Source: Planctomycetota bacterium (GTDB lineage: Bacteria; Planctomycetota; Phycisphaerae; Phycisphaerales; UBA5793). Taken from it: a DNA stretch of 64,000 nucleotides. Shown one piece after another: positions 8,257 through 17,376 of this stretch. The stretch is from positions 1 through 64,000 of the forward strand of contig CAUJHZ010000023.1 in NCBI GenBank assembly GCA_963205185.1. Direction: 5' to 3'. A program made the translations under genes and the position numbers. The stretch's first letter is position 1. Every line of letters starts with the position of its first letter. Below the pieces are notes generated by a model. It did no database searches. It was not told the DNA's origin and worked only from the letters and a program-made list of their open reading frames with translations.

Positions 8257-9312
8257 TTACGGAATCTGCGCCACGTTGCTCGTGTTGCACGAGCCTGACT
8301 CGACGAGTTGCAGGTAATGCCCGCAGGCGGATGTGCCGGCCTGGCCGTTAACGCTGCCCGAGCCGTTGCCGGTGCCGACGGTGTTGACCAGCCGCACGTT
8401 GCCGGCAATGCCGAGCATGGTTCCCGCGCACGGGCCGCCGGGGATGATGGTGCTGCCCTGGCTGTTGCCGAAGACGATTCCCTGCTGGCGGCTGGGCGTG
8501 GCGTTGCTCCAGGAGACGGTCAGGGTTCCCGGGCACGAGCCGGAGATGCGCAGCGTGTAGCGTGGCTGTCCGCCGCCCGCCTGGAACTCGGCGCCGAGGA
8601 TGTTGGCCGCGATACCGGGGATAGTCAGGGTCTGCAGCGCTGCGCCGCTGGTGGAATACTGGTAGATCTTGCCCGCCGTGCCGAAGGCGCCGGTGAGCCA
8701 GAGCGTGTCGTCCGCCGCGTCCCAGGCGATGCCGTAGCCGCCGCCGCTCTGAAGCGACACCGGGAACTCCGACAGCACGTTGCCGTTGAGGTCGAACTGC
8801 TGCACGCGGTCGCTGCCGCCGACGTTGTTGCTGATCCAGAGACTGTTTCGGCTGGAGTCGTACGCGATACCGCTGCTGCGGTTGACGGGGACGAAGAGCA
8901 CCTGGAGGTTCTGCCAGTCGGCGTCTCCCTGTACGACGGCAAAGTTGGTGGCGAAGTCGTTGTGCGCGATGCTCCAGTTGTTCACGCCGTCGGTCGCGCC
9001 GTCATAGAGGCTGGCGTACGATGGGTTGGTGTAGGTTCCCGAAAGCGGGGCGCCGTTGAGGTCGTACTCGCGACCGACGGAGCCAGCATCCTGCCCGATG
9101 CACTTGATGCTGCTCTGGACGACGAGACCGGGGCCATCGGAGTCCGACGACCGGTTGAACTGGCGCACGATGGCGCCGTTCTGAACCACGAACGTTTGCG
9201 GCGTATCCCAGCTGGTCAGGTAGAGTTCGCTGGTCTGCCCCAGCGCGGTCCCCGAGGTCGCGGTTGCAGCAAGCAATGGTATGATGAACGCTTTGGTGAT
9301 CGGCCTGGTCAT
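8257..9312 (-). CDS. Secreted NHL/YncE-like propeller protein with C-terminal Cys module
   Basis: A 351-residue exported protein. The signal peptide MTRPITKAFIIPLLAATATSGTALG ends before Gln. The middle (about residues 30-250) holds propeller-like repeats such as SGIAYDSSRNSLWISNNVGG and YGIAWDAADDTLWLTGAFG. The last 100 residues form a separate module with four cysteines (SCPG, PCAGT, ACG, SCNTSNVAQIP), shared with the protein at 24582-26069. The ATG at 9312 is supported by a strong AGAGGGAGAAG ribosome-binding site; a longer upstream frame has no such site. The gene ends at a perfect hairpin terminator, so it is probably monocistronic. It is probably located at the cell surface; its ligand is unknown. 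Confidence 0.8.
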   Translation of the reverse strand: MTRPITKAFIIPLLAATATSGTALGQTSELYLTSWDTPQTFVVQNGAIVRQFNRSSDSDGPGLVVQSSIKCIGQDAGSVGREYDLNGAPLSGTYTNPSYASLYDGATDGVNNWSIAHNDFATNFAVVQGDADWQNLQVLFVPVNRSSGIAYDSSRNSLWISNNVGGSDRVQQFDLNGNVLSEFPVSLQSGGGYGIAWDAADDTLWLTGAFGTAGKIYQYSTSGAALQTLTIPGIAANILGAEFQAGGGQPRYTLRISGSCPGTLTVSWSNATPSRQQGIVFGNSQGSTIIPGGPCAGTMLGIAGNVRLVNTVGTGNGSGSVNGQAGTSACGHYLQLVESGSCNTSNVAQIP

Positions 9313-9666
9313 GTTTCTTCTCCCTCTTCTTGTTGATGGCACTTGGACCCGGGCCCAGACCCGGGCGCTGATGAGACTAATTATGCGCTCGTAAGGACAG
9401 GTATCCATGCCCGGATGGGCATTCGCTCAAGCATCTCGGTCGACACAATCGGGGATTCCACCCCCCGGCAGGCCGTCACAATCCGGACGCGGGGGCTTGC
9501 GCCTGAGCGACAACGTCTCGGTCCGAATCCACCCGTAGACCCGCCGCGCTTCACGCGACGGAGCAGGCCCGCGCCGGCGCGCGGGCCCTCTTTCTTTTCT
9601 GGTTCACATCAGGCGGTTCGCCCGATAACGCTCATCGTATCGATGCAGTGGTGAGGATGTGGGGCG
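9313..9666. other. Intergenic region with orphan plus-strand terminator
   Basis: This 354-bp gap separates the leftward secreted-protein gene from the rightward glycan operon. It contains a short palindrome (ATGCCCGGATGGGCAT, near 9408-9423), a doubled CCCGGG block near 9347-9365, and a terminator-like hairpin at 9566-9600 on the plus strand. No protein gene or tRNA is recognisable, so an unannotated small RNA is possible. Confidence 0.45.
9566..9600 (+). terminator. Terminator-like hairpin with no gene upstream
   Basis: A 9-bp GC stem (GGCCCGCGC paired with GCGCGGGCC) with loop CGGC is followed by CTCTTTCTTTTCT on the plus strand. The gene to the left runs on the opposite strand, so no annotated transcript ends here. 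It could end a small RNA or an antisense transcript, or act in the leader of the following operon. Confidence 0.55.
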
Positions 9667-11826
9667 GTGATTTCAGATTCGGTTCAATCCCGGGGGCTCG
9701 CCCTCCAGCCTGATCTGCTCAGGCGGAATCTCTCGGCGCTTCAACATCGCCACCCCGCGCTCCATCGGCTGCTCGCGTCTGTGTCCGGTGCGAGCGCGAT
9801 CGCGCGGCCCGCGCTGGCTGCTGATGGTGAGGCGACAATTGTTCATGCTGCTGACGGGTGCGAACCGGTCATCCTGTCTCCCGGCGCCCAGCCGCGCGCC
9901 GCGGCGGCGGCGATCATCGACGCCCTCGCTGATGACATCAAGCGCGGTCGGTGCCTGGCGCTGTGCGGCGTGGGGGATGGGTACGTACTCACTCGCCTCG
10001 CTGCAAAGCCGGCTCAACTTGTACTCGGCCAGCAGCAGTGCATCCACATCATCGAGCCGCACCCTGAAGTGCTCCTCGCGGCACTGATGATTCATGACTG
10101 GACCGGCTCAATGGGGCCGATCGAGGATCCACGCTTCCAGTGGTGGGTTGGGACGGACTGGGCTCCGGCGCTGCATGCGGCGCTCGAAGCGGACGCCTAT
10201 CTGCCGTTGCCCGAGCGGCCGGTTCAGCAGGGGGTCGAGGCGGAGAAGTCTGTCGCGGCCTTGCGTGAAATCATCGAGATGATTCAGTGCGGCGAGCAGC
10301 GCCTTCTCGGCCGGGCCAGGCGCCGCTATGCACGAGGTCCCAGCGATCGGATCGCGTCGATGGTGGGCGCTCGGCCTCCGCGTCAGCCGCGCGTGCTGCT
10401 GCTGACAACTCGCTTCTCGACAGTCCTGCAGCATTCCACGCGTGATCTCGCCGCCGCTTTCGAGCAGTTGGGATGGACGACGCGAATCCCCATCGAGCCC
10501 AGCGCCTATCACCGCAACTCGCAGCGCAATCTGCTGCGCCACGTCGTGGACTTCCAGCCTGATCTCGTCGTGCAGATCGATCATCTTCGGCACGAACACC
10601 GCGGGGTCTTCCCTCCCCAGCTGCCCTTTGTCTGCTGGATCCAGGATGATCTGCCCAACCTCACGAAGCGGCAGGCCGGCGCGGCCATCGGCCCGCGCGA
10701 CTTTGTCCTCACCACCACCGCCGCCGTCTACGAGCATGACTACGGCTATCCGGCGCGACAGTGCATCTACATGCCCAAGGCCACGCGCCTGCCCGATCTC
10801 GACGCCATTCCGACGCGCGAAGCGCCCGATGTCGTCTACGTCTCCAACGCCTCGGCGACGGCCGGCTCGTTGACGGATGAACTCGTCGCCGAGTGCAGCA
10901 GCCAACCCGAACTGGCCCGGCTCGTGCGGGCGTGCTGCGACGCAATCGCGGCGTGCTACGCGCGCGGGCAGAGCCTGTGCACCATCGGCGAAGTGGATGG
11001 CATCGTTCGCGGCTGCGCAGCGGAACTGAATCTCGACCTGGCCGGCGGGAGCGGGCCGGCGCGGCTGGCCATGCGCCTGTTCGCCTCGGTCAACAACGCG
11101 CTCTACCGCCAGCAGGCGCTTCAGTGGGCGGCCGCGGCGTGCGACCGGCTGGGGCTGAGCCTCGGCCTCTACGGCACGGGCTGGGACAACCATCCGACGC
11201 TGGCTCGCTTTGCGCGCGGACCGGTGCAGTACGGGGCCGAACTCGAATCGCTCACGCGCAGCGCGGCGATCAACCTGCAGGTCGTGCCCTACATGTTCCT
11301 GCACCAGCGGTGGCTCGATGGCATCGCCGCGGGCGGATTCTTCCTGGTGCGGGCACATCCGATGGATACGCTGGCGCCGGAGATTGCGGATTTCATTGAC
11401 GAGCACTTCGACGAGTCGATCGAAACGGCCACGCAGGCCGAGGCGGCGCTGAAGGGTGAGGCAAAGGAGCGCTGGCGCGAGTTGATCGAGCGCCGCCGGC
11501 GCTACGACGACCATCGCGGCACGGATCCCGTGGCGCTCTACCGCGCCCATCGCCGCGAAGGACGCGATTACATCTACGAATCGCCCGCCGATCTCGATCA
11601 GGTTCGCTTCGCGGACGGCGCGCAACTCGACGCACTGCTCGAAAGGTTCGGCCGCGATGAACCCGCGCGACGGGCGATTGCGCAGAGACAGCGCCGCTAC
11701 GTTGAGCAGCATCTGACGTATTCAGCGGGTCTCAGCCGCGTGCTGCGGCGCATCCACGAACTGCTGCAGGAAGAAGCGCGCAGTGAAAACTGCCAGCCGG
11801 AAAGGCAAGCCGCGCCGTGCGCCTGA
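9667..11826 (+). CDS. Glycosyltransferase, CgeB/DUF3880-like
   Basis: A 719-residue cytoplasmic protein. Residues about 60-250 contain an alpha/beta region (ILSPGAQPRAAAAAIIDAL, then CLALCGVGDGYVLTRL) reminiscent of the N-terminal part of DUF115 motility-accessory glycosyltransferases. Residues about 255-620 match a GT-B layout: PRVLLLTTRFSTVLQHSTRDL, PFVCWIQDDLPNL (DUF3880-like), LYGTGWDNHP and then the donor-site stretch MFLHQRWLDGIAAGGFFLVR seen in CgeB-type transferases. The start is a GTG at 9667 behind a purine-rich stretch. It is the first gene of the glycan operon, and the next gene overlaps its end by 10 nt. Donor and acceptor are unknown. Confidence 0.7.
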   Translation: MISDSVQSRGLALQPDLLRRNLSALQHRHPALHRLLASVSGASAIARPALAADGEATIVHAADGCEPVILSPGAQPRAAAAAIIDALADDIKRGRCLALCGVGDGYVLTRLAAKPAQLVLGQQQCIHIIEPHPEVLLAALMIHDWTGSMGPIEDPRFQWWVGTDWAPALHAALEADAYLPLPERPVQQGVEAEKSVAALREIIEMIQCGEQRLLGRARRRYARGPSDRIASMVGARPPRQPRVLLLTTRFSTVLQHSTRDLAAAFEQLGWTTRIPIEPSAYHRNSQRNLLRHVVDFQPDLVVQIDHLRHEHRGVFPPQLPFVCWIQDDLPNLTKRQAGAAIGPRDFVLTTTAAVYEHDYGYPARQCIYMPKATRLPDLDAIPTREAPDVVYVSNASATAGSLTDELVAECSSQPELARLVRACCDAIAACYARGQSLCTIGEVDGIVRGCAAELNLDLAGGSGPARLAMRLFASVNNALYRQQALQWAAAACDRLGLSLGLYGTGWDNHPTLARFARGPVQYGAELESLTRSAAINLQVVPYMFLHQRWLDGIAAGGFFLVRAHPMDTLAPEIADFIDEHFDESIETATQAEAALKGEAKERWRELIERRRRYDDHRGTDPVALYRAHRREGRDYIYESPADLDQVRFADGAQLDALLERFGRDEPARRAIAQRQRRYVEQHLTYSAGLSRVLRRIHELLQEEARSENCQPERQAAPCA

Positions 11827-13034
11827 GCGTCGTCATCGTCACGTGCAACCGCCGCGCCGCCCTGCGCTACACGCTCGATCAGTTGGCCCGGAACGCGTCG
11901 CTGCCGCACGGTTCGATGGAAGTGATCGTCGTCGATAACGGCTCGACCGACGGCACGCGGCAAGAGGCGAGCCGCGATGATATCGACGTCAAGTGCATCG
12001 CCCGGCTGCGCAACGAAGGCGTCTGGGCGCGCAACCACGCCTTTGCAATCGCGCAGGGGCAGTACATCCTGCTCATCGATGATGACAGTTACCCGATCGG
12101 CGACGCGGCGGCGCGGAGCATGGCCCATCTCGATCGCGAGCAGCGCGTCGGCGCGGTGGTGGGGCGGGTGGTGCTGCCTGATGGGCGCCTCGAAGCCAGC
12201 GCCCTGCCGACCGTGATCGCCAACGGCGCCGTCGTGCTGCGCAAAGCGGTCATCGACGAGGTCGGCGGCTTTCCGACGGACTTCTTCCGACAGGCCGAGG
12301 AGTACGACCTGAGTTTCCGCATCTGGAACGCCGGCTGGCGCATCGACCGGTTCGAGGACCTGATCTACCGGCACGAAAAAGTCGCCGGCAACCGCGCCTC
12401 GGCGCTCATCCACCGCCTGGACATGCGCAACAACCTCGTGGTGGTCGATCGCTACATCCCGGCGCCATGGCGGCGGGCGATCCGCGCGGACTGGGCCCGG
12501 CGCTACGCGGCGCTGGCTCGCCACGCCGGCTGCTCGCTCGCCGCGATCACTGGGCGGGCGGGGGCAAGGTGGCAGTCGGTCCGCGACCTGCCATACGGCC
12601 GGCAGCCGCTGAGCCCGGCTGCGTTCGAATCGATCTTCGGCTTCAATGAGCAGGTACAGCGCATCGCCGAGTGGGCCCGGCGGCACCGCGTTCGCCGCGT
12701 CGTCATCGCCGATTGCGGCAAGAACCTGCTGGCCACCTGGCGCGGCTGCCGGGAGGCGGGGCTGAACATCCTGGCGGTTGCCGACGACCATCCGGCCTTC
12801 GCCGACATCACCTACCGCGGCCTGCGCGTCGTGGACACCTCGCGCGCCGCGGCCCTCGAGGCCGACGGCGTGGTGCTGGCCAACATCAACCCCGCGCAGG
12901 TGCAGCGCCGTGCTGAAGAACTCGCCTCCCGTTTCGACGGGCCGGTTCTCTCGCTCTGGCAGCCGCGGCTGCTTGAGCCGGCTGCCGAATCGGGCCCCGA
13001 TCAGCCGGGTTTGTTCAGGTCCGACGCCGCGTGA
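11817..13034 (+). CDS. Family 2 glycosyltransferase with C-terminal Rossmann-like domain
   Basis: A 405-residue protein. The N-terminal 230 residues are a GT-A family 2 domain, starting RLSVVIVTCNRR, with VVDNGSTDGT for nucleotide binding, the metal-binding LLIDDDS and the downstream EEYDLSFR acceptor region. Residues about 270-390 look like a small Rossmann fold (RVVIADCGKNLLATWRGCREAGLNILAVADD), not a standard part of GT2 enzymes; it may sense or bind another nucleotide sugar. The GTG start overlaps the preceding gene and has an AAAGG sequence upstream. It probably transfers a sugar during synthesis of a surface glycan. Confidence 0.85.
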   Translation: MRLSVVIVTCNRRAALRYTLDQLARNASLPHGSMEVIVVDNGSTDGTRQEASRDDIDVKCIARLRNEGVWARNHAFAIAQGQYILLIDDDSYPIGDAAARSMAHLDREQRVGAVVGRVVLPDGRLEASALPTVIANGAVVLRKAVIDEVGGFPTDFFRQAEEYDLSFRIWNAGWRIDRFEDLIYRHEKVAGNRASALIHRLDMRNNLVVVDRYIPAPWRRAIRADWARRYAALARHAGCSLAAITGRAGARWQSVRDLPYGRQPLSPAAFESIFGFNEQVQRIAEWARRHRVRRVVIADCGKNLLATWRGCREAGLNILAVADDHPAFADITYRGLRVVDTSRAAALEADGVVLANINPAQVQRRAEELASRFDGPVLSLWQPRLLEPAAESGPDQPGLFRSDAA

Positions 13035-13103
13035 TCCGATAAAAGCACGGCGAGGCCACTTTGGCCTGCGCCGATCCTGCGCCCGGACCGCGGAGAGCCG
13101 TCG

Positions 13104-14615
13104 ATGACCCGAGTCATGCTCGTTCAGCCCTGGAACTACCACGACGAAGGCGTGCGCGAGCACGACCTCTCGCGGCAGTGGCGCAATGGGCCCTACTCGC
13201 TGCTGCTGCTCGCGACGCAACTGCGAAAGCACGGCCACGAGGTGCGCATCGTGGACATGATCCGCGACCTCGTCGTCCGCCGTGGGCAGGTCGAGGCCTG
13301 CCTGAATGATCTGCGGACGCAGATCCACGAATTCAAGCCCGACATCATCGGCTTCGGGTTCTTTTCGATTCACTACTTCGAAGTGAAGAAGGCCGTGACG
13401 GCGGCGCGAGCGGCGTGCGCGGAGATCGGCCTCAAGCCGCTCTTCATCGCCGGCGGCATTCACGCTTCGACCGAGCCGCACAAGACGATCAGCGAACTTG
13501 GCTTCGACTATTCGTTCAAGGGCGAGGCGGATCTGGGCATCGTCGAACTCGCCGACGGCGCGGCGCCGGTCACGGTGCGCGGCGTCGTGGGCAAGACGTC
13601 GCTCATGCCCTCGGCCGGCGATGAGGTCAAGCCGCTCGACGATCTGCCGTTCCCCGACTGGTCGCTGTGCGATTACAGGTTCTACGCGCACCCGACGTAC
13701 GCGCGCATGAGCATCCGCAAGACGAGCAGCCTGGACATGATCATGGGGCGCGGCTGCGTGTACAAGTGCGCCTTCTGCGCCTACAACGCGCTTTCGGCGG
13801 TGCGCTTCTACAGCGCCGAGTATCTCGTCGAGCAGATGGAGTACATGCACAAGGCGTTCGGCAACACCGCCGTGTACTTCACCGACTCGACGATCGGCAA
13901 CAACCGCAAGCTCATCCGCGCCATGTGCGAACTCATGCTGCAGCGCGGCACGCACAAACGCGTCGAGTGGTACGCCAACATCCGACCCAACCAGGTGAGC
14001 GAAGAATCGCTCAAGCTCATGTGGGCCGCCGGCTGCCGCTATCTTTTCTACGGCTTCGAATCCGGCAGCCAGCGCGTGCTCGATCTCATGGTCAAGAAGT
14101 GCCCGGTCGAGGCGAACTACGAGGCGGCCGAGTTGCACAACAGGCTGCAGTTTCCCTATCACGCGAGCATGCTGCTGGGTTACCCCGGCGAGCGCGAGGA
14201 AGACATCGAGGCGTCGTTCGAGTTTCTCCGGCGCACCCAGCCGCCGAGCATCGGTGTGAACTGGTACGTGCCGCTGCCGGGCAGCCCGGACTATGACAAG
14301 CTGCGCGCCGAGGGCGTGATCAACACTGAAGACCCGCAGGAGTGGCGGCGCATCGGTGAGGTGAACAACTGCCGCGTCTACGCCGATGTGCCCGAAGAGC
14401 GCTTCCGGCAACTGTTCAAGCAGATGGAGCGGCTGGCATACGTGGAGATCGCCCGCTCGCCATCGCGCGCCGCGTGGGGATGCATCAGTCCGCCGCAGAG
14501 CGAAGCGCCCCAGCCGGAGGAGCGCGGCAGCCAGTCCGCAGAGGCGCTCGTCGAAGCCGCGCGCAGCCGGGCGACCTATGGCACGACGCCGGTCGAATTG
14601 AAACAGAGTGCATAA
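13104..14615 (+). CDS. B12-binding-domain radical SAM protein
   Basis: A 503-residue protein. Residues 1-155 form a cobalamin-binding-like Rossmann domain, with the FKPDIIGFGFFSIHY and PLFIAGGIHAS strands. The radical SAM barrel follows, with its [4Fe-4S] cysteines at Cys218, Cys222 and Cys225 (motif GCVYKCAFC), the glycine-rich YFTDSTIGNN strand and the FYGFESGSQRVLDLM region. It belongs to the class that methylates or rearranges unactivated carbons, as in hopanoid, bacteriochlorophyll and antibiotic pathways. A GGAGAG ribosome-binding site precedes the ATG. Its position between glycosyltransferase and methyltransferase genes suggests modification of a sugar or lipid carrier. The substrate is not evident. 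Confidence 0.85.
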   Translation: MTRVMLVQPWNYHDEGVREHDLSRQWRNGPYSLLLLATQLRKHGHEVRIVDMIRDLVVRRGQVEACLNDLRTQIHEFKPDIIGFGFFSIHYFEVKKAVTAARAACAEIGLKPLFIAGGIHASTEPHKTISELGFDYSFKGEADLGIVELADGAAPVTVRGVVGKTSLMPSAGDEVKPLDDLPFPDWSLCDYRFYAHPTYARMSIRKTSSLDMIMGRGCVYKCAFCAYNALSAVRFYSAEYLVEQMEYMHKAFGNTAVYFTDSTIGNNRKLIRAMCELMLQRGTHKRVEWYANIRPNQVSEESLKLMWAAGCRYLFYGFESGSQRVLDLMVKKCPVEANYEAAELHNRLQFPYHASMLLGYPGEREEDIEASFEFLRRTQPPSIGVNWYVPLPGSPDYDKLRAEGVINTEDPQEWRRIGEVNNCRVYADVPEERFRQLFKQMERLAYVEIARSPSRAAWGCISPPQSEAPQPEERGSQSAEALVEAARSRATYGTTPVELKQSA

Positions 14616-14639
14616 GCCGATCAGCATGGAGGCTGATTC

Positions 14640-15434
14640 ATGATCACCAGAGCCGATGCAGCCGTCTTCCTGGATCGCGACGCCCCGCACCGCTGGAACC
14701 CGCGCGACCGTGAGTCGCTCGAGGCGCTGCGCAACAAGTGGCAGACCGTGCCCGCCGCAGCCGATGGCCGCGTGAGCACCGCCGACCTTGCGTCAATGAC
14801 AGACGCCCAGCTCATTCGCTACTGGCAGCAGCAGGTGCTGGTCAGCACCACCGGCGAGAATTACTCAGTTCGCGGCTGGTACCACGACCTCTACAAGGAT
14901 GTCCTGCGCGGCAAGCGCGTGCTCGACGTCGGCGCCGGCATGGGCATCGACGGCCTGACTTTCGCCCAGCATGGCGCGGAGATGATGCTGCTGGATATCG
15001 TGCCCTCCAACGTGGCCAACACCAAGCGGCTCGCGCGCCTGCTCGGACTGTCGAATTGCCAGTCGTTCCTCATGGAAGATATTGATTCGCTCAAGGCCCT
15101 GCCGCGCGACTTCGACGTGATCTGGTGTCAGGGCTCGCTCATCAATGCGCCGTTCGAGTTCATCCGCGCCGAAGCGCAGGCGCTGCTCGAGCATCTGCGC
15201 GTCGGCGGCCGCTGGATTGAGCTGGCGTATCCGAAGCAGCGCTGGGAGCGCGAGGGCCGCCTGCCCTTTGAAAAGTGGGGCGAAAAAACGGACGGGGAAG
15301 GCACGCCCTGGGTCGAGTGGTATGACCTGGAGAAGTTGCGTGCAGCCCTGGCGCCGGCCGAGTTCGACGTCGCGCTGGCGTTCGACTTTCACAACGACGA
15401 CTTCAACTGGTTCGATCTCGTCCGCCGAGCGTGA
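14640..15434 (+). CDS. Class I SAM-dependent methyltransferase
   Basis: A 264-residue enzyme with a Rossmann methyltransferase core: motif I VLDVGAGMGIDG (about residues 99-110), motif II acidic end in MLLDIVPSN, and the FDVIWCQGSLINAPF motif IV strand. A GGAGG ribosome-binding site lies before the ATG. It overlaps the next gene by 4 nt, so it belongs to the same operon as the radical SAM gene. The acceptor is unknown; a sugar or glycolipid is plausible from context. Confidence 0.8.
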   Translation: MITRADAAVFLDRDAPHRWNPRDRESLEALRNKWQTVPAAADGRVSTADLASMTDAQLIRYWQQQVLVSTTGENYSVRGWYHDLYKDVLRGKRVLDVGAGMGIDGLTFAQHGAEMMLLDIVPSNVANTKRLARLLGLSNCQSFLMEDIDSLKALPRDFDVIWCQGSLINAPFEFIRAEAQALLEHLRVGGRWIELAYPKQRWEREGRLPFEKWGEKTDGEGTPWVEWYDLEKLRAALAPAEFDVALAFDFHNDDFNWFDLVRRA

Positions 15435-16282
15435 GCCGGGCAACAGCAGTGATGAACACCGCGAAAGCCAATTCCGTCGCGAAGTGCGACGACCATTCGA
15501 GACCACTCGCGCCATCGCATCCCGCCGATCGGCTGCACGAACGTCTGCACTTCCCCGTCGCATTCGCCCCTCCATCTGAGAGTCGAACGCGTGCCCTGCA
15601 CGAATGGCGCATGGAAGAGAACGATGCGCCGATCCTGCGGTATCTCTACCGCCATGCGCGGCCGCGCCGGCACCTCGAATTCGGCACGTGGGAAGGCCGC
15701 GGGGCGCTCGCCTGCCTGCAGGAGTGCGACGCCGCCGTGTGGAGCATCAACCTGCGCGACGGCGAGACTGATGACCAAGGCCGCTGGGCCTACGACGCGT
15801 GGCTGGATGATTTCACTCCCGCGAGCGCATCCGCCATCATGACGCGCACCGCGCGCAACGGCCGCACCGTCGTCCGGACCGATGCGCTGGGTGCGATCGG
15901 CCGCCTCGTGCACGAGGCCGGCCTGGGCCATCGTCTGTGCCAGATCTATTGCGACAGCCGGCGGTGGGATCGCGCGAATCTGCCCGACGGATTCTTTGAC
16001 AGTGCCCTCATCGACGGCGGACACGCGGAAGATGTCGTCGCCAGCGACACGCTCAACGCGCTGCGGCTCGTGCGCAGCGGCGGCCTGCTGCTGTGGCACG
16101 ACTACTGTCCCGATCCGCTGGCTCAGGAAACGTGCGCCTCGATACGCGGCGTGGTCGATGCGATCAATCGACTCGCTGCGACGATCAGGCGACACTGCAG
16201 CGACTGGTTCTGGATCGAGCCGAGCTGGATCCTGCTGGGGGTGCGAAACGATCGGGTGTTTGATCCTGGAGACGTTCGATGA
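15431..16282 (+). CDS. Methyltransf_24-like methyltransferase
   Basis: A 283-residue protein with a class I fold of the cephalosporin hydroxylase/macrocin O-methyltransferase type. It has HLEFGTWEGRGALACLQ for cofactor binding and DSALIDGGHAEDVVASD, whose acidic and His residues usually hold a divalent metal, followed by SGGLLLWHDY. A GTG start overlaps the preceding stop (GTGA); an ATG at 15452 is an alternative seven codons in. It is translationally coupled to the next gene as well. It probably modifies the same glycan as its neighbours. Confidence 0.7.
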   Translation: MSRATAVMNTAKANSVAKCDDHSRPLAPSHPADRLHERLHFPVAFAPPSESRTRALHEWRMEENDAPILRYLYRHARPRRHLEFGTWEGRGALACLQECDAAVWSINLRDGETDDQGRWAYDAWLDDFTPASASAIMTRTARNGRTVVRTDALGAIGRLVHEAGLGHRLCQIYCDSRRWDRANLPDGFFDSALIDGGHAEDVVASDTLNALRLVRSGGLLLWHDYCPDPLAQETCASIRGVVDAINRLAATIRRHCSDWFWIEPSWILLGVRNDRVFDPGDVR

Positions 16283-17373
16283 GCGCGGATCGCGCAACGC
16301 CGTATCTCAGCATCGTCGCCACGGCGCGCAACGACAACCACGGCGGCGACCTGCTGCGGCGCATGCAGCTGTTCGTCGATGGCCTGCTCGCGCAATGCGA
16401 GCGCTACCGCCTGCCGAGCGAAGTGGTCCTGGTCGAGTGGAATCCGCCGGCCGACCGGCCGCGCCTTGTCGAGGCGCTCGACTGGTCGAACCAGGGTTCG
16501 CACACGGACGTGCGGATCATCGAAGTGCCGCCGGCGCTGCATCGAACGCACCAACATGCTGAGCAGCTGCCGCTCTTTCAGATGATCGGCAAGAACGTCG
16601 GCATCCGCCGGGCTCGCGGCTCGTTCGTGCTGGCGACCAACATCGACATTCTCCTGTCTAACGAACTCGTCGCCCACATCGCGCAGCAGCAGTTGCGCCC
16701 CGACCGCATGTACCGCCTCGACCGCTGGGATGTTGATCCGAACGTGCCCATGAGCGCGAGTGTTGATGAGCGCCTCGCGTGGTGCCGGTCGCACTGCATC
16801 CGTCTGGAAGCGCGCGATGGAACGAGCGATCTGCGGACCGGGCAGTTTCACCGGATCTACTGGGAGCCGACGTGGCGCGTGCGCCTGCTCGAGGCGCTGC
16901 AGGACTGGAGCATCGTGCCGACCGTGACGCGCAGGCGGCTGCATCTCAACGCCTGCGGCGACTTCACGCTCATGCACCGGCAGCGCTGGTTTGATGTGCG
17001 CGGCTACGCCGAACTGCAGATGTACTCGATGCACCTCGATTCAGTTCTGTGCACGGCGGCCCACTTCGCCGGGGCCCGCGAACATGTCTGGCGCGATCCG
17101 CTGAGCATGTTCCATATCGAGCATGGCACCGGCTCGGGCTTCACCCCAGAGGGCCAGGCCGCGCTCGATGCACGACTGGCCAAGGCCGGCATTCCTCAGC
17201 TCAGCCACGCCGAGTTTCACAAGTGGGCGATCGAAATGCGCCGTACGGGTAAACCGATCATTTTCAATGAAGAGGACTGGGGGCTGGCCCGCGAGAGTCT
17301 GCCCGAATGCTCGCCTGGCAGCGCCGCTGCGCAGCCTCATGCCTCAGGTTTCAAGTCTCTCACCGCTGCTTAG
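16279..17373 (+). CDS. Glycosyltransferase-like protein (GT-A fold)
   Basis: A 364-residue protein that begins with a GT2-like strand (YLSIVATARNDNHGGDLLRRM) and has an acidic ATNIDIL motif where family 2 enzymes place the DxD. The middle region (MYRLDRWDV) and the late CGDFTLMHRQRWFDVRGY segment are typical of glycosyltransferases that read an acceptor. A GGAG ribosome-binding site and an ATGA overlap with the previous gene support this start. It is part of the glycan operon; donor and acceptor are unknown. Confidence 0.7.
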   Translation: MSADRATPYLSIVATARNDNHGGDLLRRMQLFVDGLLAQCERYRLPSEVVLVEWNPPADRPRLVEALDWSNQGSHTDVRIIEVPPALHRTHQHAEQLPLFQMIGKNVGIRRARGSFVLATNIDILLSNELVAHIAQQQLRPDRMYRLDRWDVDPNVPMSASVDERLAWCRSHCIRLEARDGTSDLRTGQFHRIYWEPTWRVRLLEALQDWSIVPTVTRRRLHLNACGDFTLMHRQRWFDVRGYAELQMYSMHLDSVLCTAAHFAGAREHVWRDPLSMFHIEHGTGSGFTPEGQAALDARLAKAGIPQLSHAEFHKWAIEMRRTGKPIIFNEEDWGLARESLPECSPGSAAAQPHASGFKSLTAA

Positions 17374-17376
17374 TTC

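Noticed and set aside
9480-9545. Possible tRNA because of a GGTCCGAATCC stretch
   Set aside because: The nucleotides around it do not form a T-stem, the loop has C where Psi55 is required, and no acceptor or anticodon stem fits.
11697-14690. A 997-codon open frame on the minus strand across the glycan operon
   Set aside because: It lies antisense to three genes with clear domain matches, its translation is low-complexity Arg/Ala/Val-rich and it has no ribosome-binding site. Such frames are expected in GC-rich DNA.
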